A stretch of 37,896 nt of DNA from Sedimentimonas flavescens (GTDB lineage Bacteria; Pseudomonadota; Alphaproteobacteria; Rhodobacterales; Rhodobacteraceae). The stretch is from assembly GCF_019264375.1 (NCBI RefSeq), contig NZ_JAHVAI010000020.1, positions 1 through 37,896 of the forward strand. The letters are read 5' to 3'. This document shows positions 33,960 to 37,896 of this stretch, one piece after another (position 1 is the first letter of the stretch; each line of letters opens with the position of its first letter). Below the pieces are notes generated by a model. That model was not told the DNA's origin. It searched no databases and worked only from the letters and a program-made list of their open reading frames with translations. A program made the position numbers and the translations under genes.

Positions 33960-35027
33960 ATGCGAGGCGGACAATTGGCAAACCGCGCGTTTGTATTTCT
34001 GGCGTTCCTGGCCGCAATCGGCGCAGGTCCCGTTTACTCCCAGAGTTCCGAAGCCACTGTGGACCAACCTGCGAACGGCGGGGCAATTCCGGTCAACGTC
34101 GACAACTTCATCCGTGCCGCGACAAACATCGAGTTCGGCAAATATGCCGCCCTCTCCGGAGGGGTGAACAAGTTCTACCACTTCCGCGATGTGATGCCTG
34201 TCGACGCTCAGACGACCATCAGCGCGAACCGGGATACGCTCTATAGCACCGCGATCATCGATATCAGCAAGGGCGCCACCTTCACCCTTCCCGATGTCGG
34301 CGATCGCTACATGTCGGCGATGATCATCAACCAGGATCACTACCTCAACAAGGTCTTCCACGGCGGCGGCACCTATACGCTCGACATGGACACGTTCGGA
34401 ACGCCCTATGTCGCGGTCTACCTGCGCGTGCTGCTGGATACGACCGACCCTGCGGACGTGGCTGCCGTGCACGCGATCCAGGACCAGATGTCGATCGATG
34501 CCGCCGCGTCCGAACCCTTCGTCGTGCCGCCCTATGACGAGGAAAGCTATAAGGGGCTTGTGCGGGCCGCCGTCGGTGTCGGCGCCTACCTGCCGGACAG
34601 TTTCCGCATGTTCGGCAAGAAGGAAGATGTCGACCCGGTCCGGCATTTCATCGGGACGGCCGGGGGCTGGGGCGGGTTGCCCGAGCATGAGGCGCTCTAT
34701 CTCGGGATCGCGCCGAACCTCCCGGTCGGGAAATACAAGATCGAGGTGCCTGCCGAGGTCCCCGTCAAGGATTTCTGGTCGGTCAGCGTTTACGATGCGG
34801 ACCGCTATTTCGCGCCGAATGATTTGGACGCCTATGTTGTCAACTCAGTCACGGGCGAGCGCAATGCCGACGGCTCCATGACCGTGCACCTGGGCGGCTG
34901 CGAGGACGGGCGCGTGAACTGCCTGCCGCTCGTCGAGGGCTGGCAATACACCGTGCGGCTCTATCGGGCAGCGCCGGAAGTGCTGGACGGAAGCTGGGTC
35001 TTCCCCGGCGTCGAACCCGCGAATTGA
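33960..35027 (+). CDS. Secreted DUF1254/DUF1214 protein, first copy
   Basis: A 355-residue exported protein with a signal peptide (ANRAFVFLAFLAAIGAGPVYSQ). The DUF1254 part has FYHFRDVMPVDAQTTISANRDTLYSTAIIDIS and the SAMIINQDHYLNKVFHGGG region; the DUF1214 part has PVKDFWSVSVYDADRYFAPND and ends with WQYTVRLYRAAPEVLDGSWVFP. The biochemical role of this family is not established. ATG 33960 has GAGAGGTGA at the right spacing; ATG 33942, six codons earlier, has no good site. It is followed 17 bp later by a second, divergent copy. Two paralogues in tandem beside a secreted phosphatase suggest a periplasmic function, unknown. Confidence 0.87.
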   Translation: MRGGQLANRAFVFLAFLAAIGAGPVYSQSSEATVDQPANGGAIPVNVDNFIRAATNIEFGKYAALSGGVNKFYHFRDVMPVDAQTTISANRDTLYSTAIIDISKGATFTLPDVGDRYMSAMIINQDHYLNKVFHGGGTYTLDMDTFGTPYVAVYLRVLLDTTDPADVAAVHAIQDQMSIDAAASEPFVVPPYDEESYKGLVRAAVGVGAYLPDSFRMFGKKEDVDPVRHFIGTAGGWGGLPEHEALYLGIAPNLPVGKYKIEVPAEVPVKDFWSVSVYDADRYFAPNDLDAYVVNSVTGERNADGSMTVHLGGCEDGRVNCLPLVEGWQYTVRLYRAAPEVLDGSWVFPGVEPAN

Positions 35028-35044
35028 CAGAAAGGATAGAGACT

Positions 35045-36046
35045 ATGCGACATCTCCTTCTTGCCATTGCGCTCTGCGCACCCGCATCAGTCCTCGCCGA
35101 GGACATCACGATCCAGAACCTCATGCGCGCCGAGAGCGACACGATGTTCCGGCTCTCCATGCAGAACAACGGAACCGGTGTCGGCGAGATCGCCCATGAG
35201 CGCGAAGTAACCTCCGCCGACAAGCCGCAGCCGATCATCCGACCGAACCAGGACACCTTGTATTCGGCCGCCATCATCGACCTGTCCGAGCCGGTGACGG
35301 TGACGCTGCCCGAGGGCGACGGGCGGTTCCAGTCCGTGCTGGTGATCAGCCAGGACCACTACAACTTTGCCTACGCCAAGCCCGGTTCCTATAAGCTGAC
35401 CGAGGAGGAGGTCGGGACCCGTTTCGCGATGCTCCTGTTCCGCACCTTCATCGACGCGGGCGATCCCGACGATGCCGCCCGCGCCCATGCCGTGCAGGAC
35501 GGAATAACCCTCGAAGGCGGCGGAACCGGCCCCTTCGAGGCGCCGGGCTGGGATCTCGAGAGCCTTGCAGCAGCGCGGAAGGCGGTCAGTGACCTCGCCT
35601 CCGTCGTCGGCCTTGATGCCAGCATCGCCTTCGGCCGCAAGGACGAGGTAGACCCGCTGGGTCACCTGATCGGGATGGCGGGTTGGGCTGGGCAGCCGGC
35701 CACGACGGCCTCGGCCTTCCTTGACGTCGTCCCCATGAATGATGGCAAGACCCCCCATGCCGTGACGCTGCGCGACGTGCCGGTGGATGCGTTCTGGTCG
35801 ATCACCATCTACGACGCCGACGGTTTCCTCGCGCCCAACGATCTGGGGCGGAACAGCTACAACAACACCTCGGCCACCCCGAACAAGGACGGCTCCTACA
35901 CCATCCATTTCGGCGCCTGCGAGGACGGGCGGATCAACTGCATCCCGATCACGCCGGGCTGGAACTATACGGTCCGTCTTTACGAACCGCGGGCCGAGAT
36001 CCTTGATGGAAGCTGGACTTTCCCGGAACTCGAGGCCGTCAACTGA
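35045..36046 (+). CDS. Secreted DUF1254/DUF1214 protein, second copy
   Basis: A 333-residue exported protein (signal peptide MRHLLLAIALCAPASVLA) with the same order of blocks as its upstream neighbour: PIIRPNQDTLYSAAIIDLSEPVTVTLPE, SVLVISQDHYNFAYAKPGSYKL, FGRKDEVDPLGHLIGMAGWAG, VDAFWSITIYDADGFLAPNDLG, CEDGRINCIPITPGWNYTVRLY and EILDGSWTFPELE. The cysteine pair in CEDGR(I/V)NC is shared by both copies and probably forms a disulfide. ATG 35045 follows AAAGGATAGAGACT. The two genes are an old tandem duplication rather than a recent one, since identity is limited to motifs. It is separated from the phosphatase gene by a strong hairpin. Confidence 0.87.
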   Translation: MRHLLLAIALCAPASVLAEDITIQNLMRAESDTMFRLSMQNNGTGVGEIAHEREVTSADKPQPIIRPNQDTLYSAAIIDLSEPVTVTLPEGDGRFQSVLVISQDHYNFAYAKPGSYKLTEEEVGTRFAMLLFRTFIDAGDPDDAARAHAVQDGITLEGGGTGPFEAPGWDLESLAAARKAVSDLASVVGLDASIAFGRKDEVDPLGHLIGMAGWAGQPATTASAFLDVVPMNDGKTPHAVTLRDVPVDAFWSITIYDADGFLAPNDLGRNSYNNTSATPNKDGSYTIHFGACEDGRINCIPITPGWNYTVRLYEPRAEILDGSWTFPELEAVN

Positions 36047-36055
36047 CCACACCAA

Positions 36056-36078
36056 CGGCCCGCGCACGACGCGGGCCG
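36056..36078 (+). terminator. Strong hairpin between DUF1254 and phosphatase genes
   Basis: CGGCCCGCG (36056-36064) pairs perfectly with CGCGGGCCG (36070-36078) around a 5-nt loop, 9 bp all GC. It sits 10 bp after one stop and 24 bp before the next start, without a U-tract. It acts more probably as an mRNA stabiliser or attenuator than as a full terminator. Confidence 0.55.
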
Positions 36079-36102
36079 ACCGATTTGCAGCAGGAGCTTT
36101 CA

Positions 36103-37803
36103 ATGTTGATAAAGCCACTTATCCAAAGAGCCGGCTACGCTCTCTTCTTGGCAATGTTTTCGGCGAACGGTGCAGTGGCGGAGGAAAAGCCACGGCTCAT
36201 CCTCCAGATCACGGTAGATCAGCTGCGCGGCGATCTGCTGCAACGCTACTTCGATGCATTCGGTCCGGGTGGGCTCCGCTACCTGATGGAGGGCGGCGTC
36301 TATTACGACAACGCCCATCACGCCCACGCCAATACCGAGACAGTCGTCGGCCACACCACTCTCGCGACCGGAGCGCATCCCGCCGCGCACGGGATGGTGG
36401 GCAACCTTTGGTACGACAGGAAAGAGGGCCGCACTGTCTACAACGTTGAGGATCCAGACTATCCGATACTCTCTGACGGGGCGGGCGTCAGCGCCAAGAC
36501 CGAGATCGACCCCACGCAGCTCGCGGCGGGCACCGACGGCCGCTCGCCGAGGGCAATCCTGACGACGACCTTTTCGGACGAGCTGTCGATCGCGACACAA
36601 GCTCGGGCCAAGGTGTTCGGCGTATCGGTGAAGGACCGGGGCGCGGTCTCGATGGCGGGTCACACCGGCAAGGCATTCTGGTTTTCGAAAGCGGCCGGAC
36701 AGTTCGTGACCTCGAGCTACTACTACGACGCCTATCCGGACTGGGTGACTGACTGGAACGCGAAGGATCTGCCCAAACGCTACAGCGGCACCGCCTGGGA
36801 GCTTCTTCACCCAATCGAAAGCTACCTGTTCGCAGAGCGTGACGATCAGCCCTGGGAGCCGGAATTCGCGGGCTTCGGCCGGGTCTTTCCGCATCCCTTC
36901 TCGACTGCGGATGACCCCTATTTCACGACCCTTCTGACGCTTAGCCCCGCGGGGGACCAGATCACCGCCGACTTCGCCAAGGCTTTGATCACCGCCGAGG
37001 AACTCGGTGACGACGAGGTGACCGACTACCTCTCGGTCAGCTTCTCCGCTACGGACTATATCGGGCATTTCTTTGGCCCTTCCAGCCTCGAGTCCGAGGA
37101 CAACCTGTTGCAACTCGACCGGACTCTGGCGGACCTCTTTGCCTTCATTGATGCCGAGATCGGCCTCGACCGGACCCTGATCGTGCTCTCGGCAGACCAC
37201 GGGACACCCGAAGCGCCGGGATATCTTCAGGAACTCGGTCAACTTGGCGGCTACGTCGCTCCCGACGAGTGGGATACGGCTGCGGCCGCCGAGCGTATCC
37301 GCGAACGGTTCGGCATCACCGGAAAGCTCATCGAGGGCTACGACCACCCCTATCTCAACCTCGCGGAAGAAACGCTCAGCATCGAGGGTGTCGATCCCGT
37401 CGAACTGCAAACCGCCATCGCCGACGAACTGGTTGCCCTCGACGGGGTCGCCTATGCGGTGCCGAGTGCCCGGCTGCGCGAGGGGTCGGTTCCAGACAAC
37501 GCGCTAACCCGCGCTGTCCTGAACAACTACAATCCCGACCGCTCCGGCGACATCTACGTCGTCTTCAATCCTGGGTGGTTCATCGCCGACTTCGACGGGC
37601 TTTCGGTTACTGCCACCCATGGCTCGCCCTGGCGCTATGACAGCTATGTCCCGATCATCTTCGCGGGCTTCGGACTGGCGCCGCAACCGGTGTCCAGACG
37701 GGTTCTTACCGTCGACGTGGCGACAACGCTTTCGGCAGTCGCGGGCGCGCGTCCACCCGACGGCGCCGCGGGGGAGGTGCTGAGGGAAGTAGTCGGTCAC
37801 TAG
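36103..37803 (+). CDS. Secreted PafA/PhoK-type alkaline phosphatase
   Basis: A 566-residue exported enzyme (signal peptide MLIKPLIQRAGYALFLAMFSANGAVA) of the nucleotide pyrophosphatase/alkaline phosphatase superfamily that uses a threonine nucleophile. Key residues line up with PafA offset by one: Asp39 (ITVDQLRGD), nucleophile Thr80 (ANTETVVGHTT), Asn101 (GNLWYD), and the Lys177-x-Arg179 pair (SVKDRGAV) that marks the PafA/PhoK monoesterase subgroup. The metal ligands follow in SATDYIGHFFG, SADHGTPE and the final TATHGSPWRYD. PafA-type enzymes are insensitive to phosphate and act in the periplasm. ATG 36103 has AGGAG at 7 nt. The 18-bp longer frame from 36085 is less likely. It releases phosphate from organic esters. 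Confidence 0.9.
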   Translation: MLIKPLIQRAGYALFLAMFSANGAVAEEKPRLILQITVDQLRGDLLQRYFDAFGPGGLRYLMEGGVYYDNAHHAHANTETVVGHTTLATGAHPAAHGMVGNLWYDRKEGRTVYNVEDPDYPILSDGAGVSAKTEIDPTQLAAGTDGRSPRAILTTTFSDELSIATQARAKVFGVSVKDRGAVSMAGHTGKAFWFSKAAGQFVTSSYYYDAYPDWVTDWNAKDLPKRYSGTAWELLHPIESYLFAERDDQPWEPEFAGFGRVFPHPFSTADDPYFTTLLTLSPAGDQITADFAKALITAEELGDDEVTDYLSVSFSATDYIGHFFGPSSLESEDNLLQLDRTLADLFAFIDAEIGLDRTLIVLSADHGTPEAPGYLQELGQLGGYVAPDEWDTAAAAERIRERFGITGKLIEGYDHPYLNLAEETLSIEGVDPVELQTAIADELVALDGVAYAVPSARLREGSVPDNALTRAVLNNYNPDRSGDIYVVFNPGWFIADFDGLSVTATHGSPWRYDSYVPIIFAGFGLAPQPVSRRVLTVDVATTLSAVAGARPPDGAAGEVLREVVGH

Positions 37804-37823
37804 GCGCGGGCATTGTTGGTACA

Positions 37824-37896
37824 GGCTGCGTTGCACAAATCAGCTGACGGTCGAGTTTCCCCTTTCCCCGGACAGACTTATCCTACGACCTTTGTG
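37824..37896 (+). mobile_element. Possible insertion-sequence end at the right edge
   Basis: GGCTGCGTTGCACAAAT at 37824-37840 followed by a GC-poorer stretch resembles the terminal sequence of IS5-type elements common in alphaproteobacteria. No transposase is visible before the window ends, so this is a guess from the terminal motif only. Confidence 0.3.

Overview
The window is GC-rich and gene-dense, with short intergenic gaps and many ATGA-type stop/start overlaps. Its gene content (livKHMGF next to an acyl-CoA synthetase, a PAS-type soluble hybrid kinase, paired pabB/pabC-like genes, methionine gamma-lyase cluster) suggests an alphaproteobacterium of the Rhodobacteraceae/Paracoccaceae type, perhaps Paracoccus or a relative. 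That placement is inference from gene content, not a database match.

Layout. (1) 1-6488, minus strand: the start of etfB runs off the left edge. Upstream of it on the same strand lie livM, livH, a livK-type binding protein, livF, livG and an AMP-forming acyl-CoA synthetase, which look like one uptake-and-CoA-activation unit, punctuated by three strong intercistronic hairpins. (2) 6675-13140, plus strand, divergent from it: a soluble PAS-PAS hybrid histidine kinase, an OmpR-type response regulator, a two-helix periplasmic sensor-like protein with no output domain, a sensor-HAMP-like-MFS fusion, and a TrpX-like (ABC_sub_bind) periplasmic protein with no ABC partners. This is the most unusual unit and probably controls the divergent transport/CoA-ligase genes. 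(3) 13145-16336: a class I aminotransferase (minus) and a pabB/pabC-like pair (plus). (4) 16498-20263: an AraC-type regulator divergent from an acyl-CoA dehydrogenase/crotonase pair that resembles DmdC/DmdD of methylthiopropionate catabolism. (5) 20446-21403: a MarR regulator and a four-helix membrane protein that diverge from a region with two copies of a palindromic operator.

(6) 21482-27626: a methionine-degradation cluster. An Lrp-type regulator (mdeR-like) is divergent from a clear methionine gamma-lyase (mdeA), followed by a second Cys/Met-metabolism PLP enzyme, a single-cysteine OsmC-like protein and a single-chain 2-oxo-acid dehydrogenase E1 (mdeB-like). Met would be split into methanethiol, ammonia and 2-oxobutyrate, and 2-oxobutyrate oxidised towards propionyl-CoA. 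Together with region 4 and the region 1 synthetase this gives the window a C1-sulfur/short-chain acyl-CoA theme. (7) 27707-28832: an SMR exporter of the SugE/Gdx type and a flavin nitroreductase with the halotyrosine dehalogenase (IYD) Glu/Tyr/Lys lid residues. (8) 29046-33337: a three-gene, translationally coupled sugar-oxidation operon (Gfo/Idh/MocA dehydrogenase, FAD oxidoreductase, KdgK-like kinase) behind a consensus -35 and two perfect TGGAACGTTCCA operators, with no matching repressor in the window.

(9) 33387-33941: debris of an IS6-type element, with a transposase truncated after about 83 codons and a 15-bp direct repeat of the terminal sequence. (10) 33960-37803: two tandem secreted DUF1254/DUF1214 proteins and a secreted PafA/PhoK-type alkaline phosphatase. 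A possible second IS end follows at the right edge, so this last block may be a mobile or rearranged insert. No tRNA, rRNA or CRISPR array was seen.
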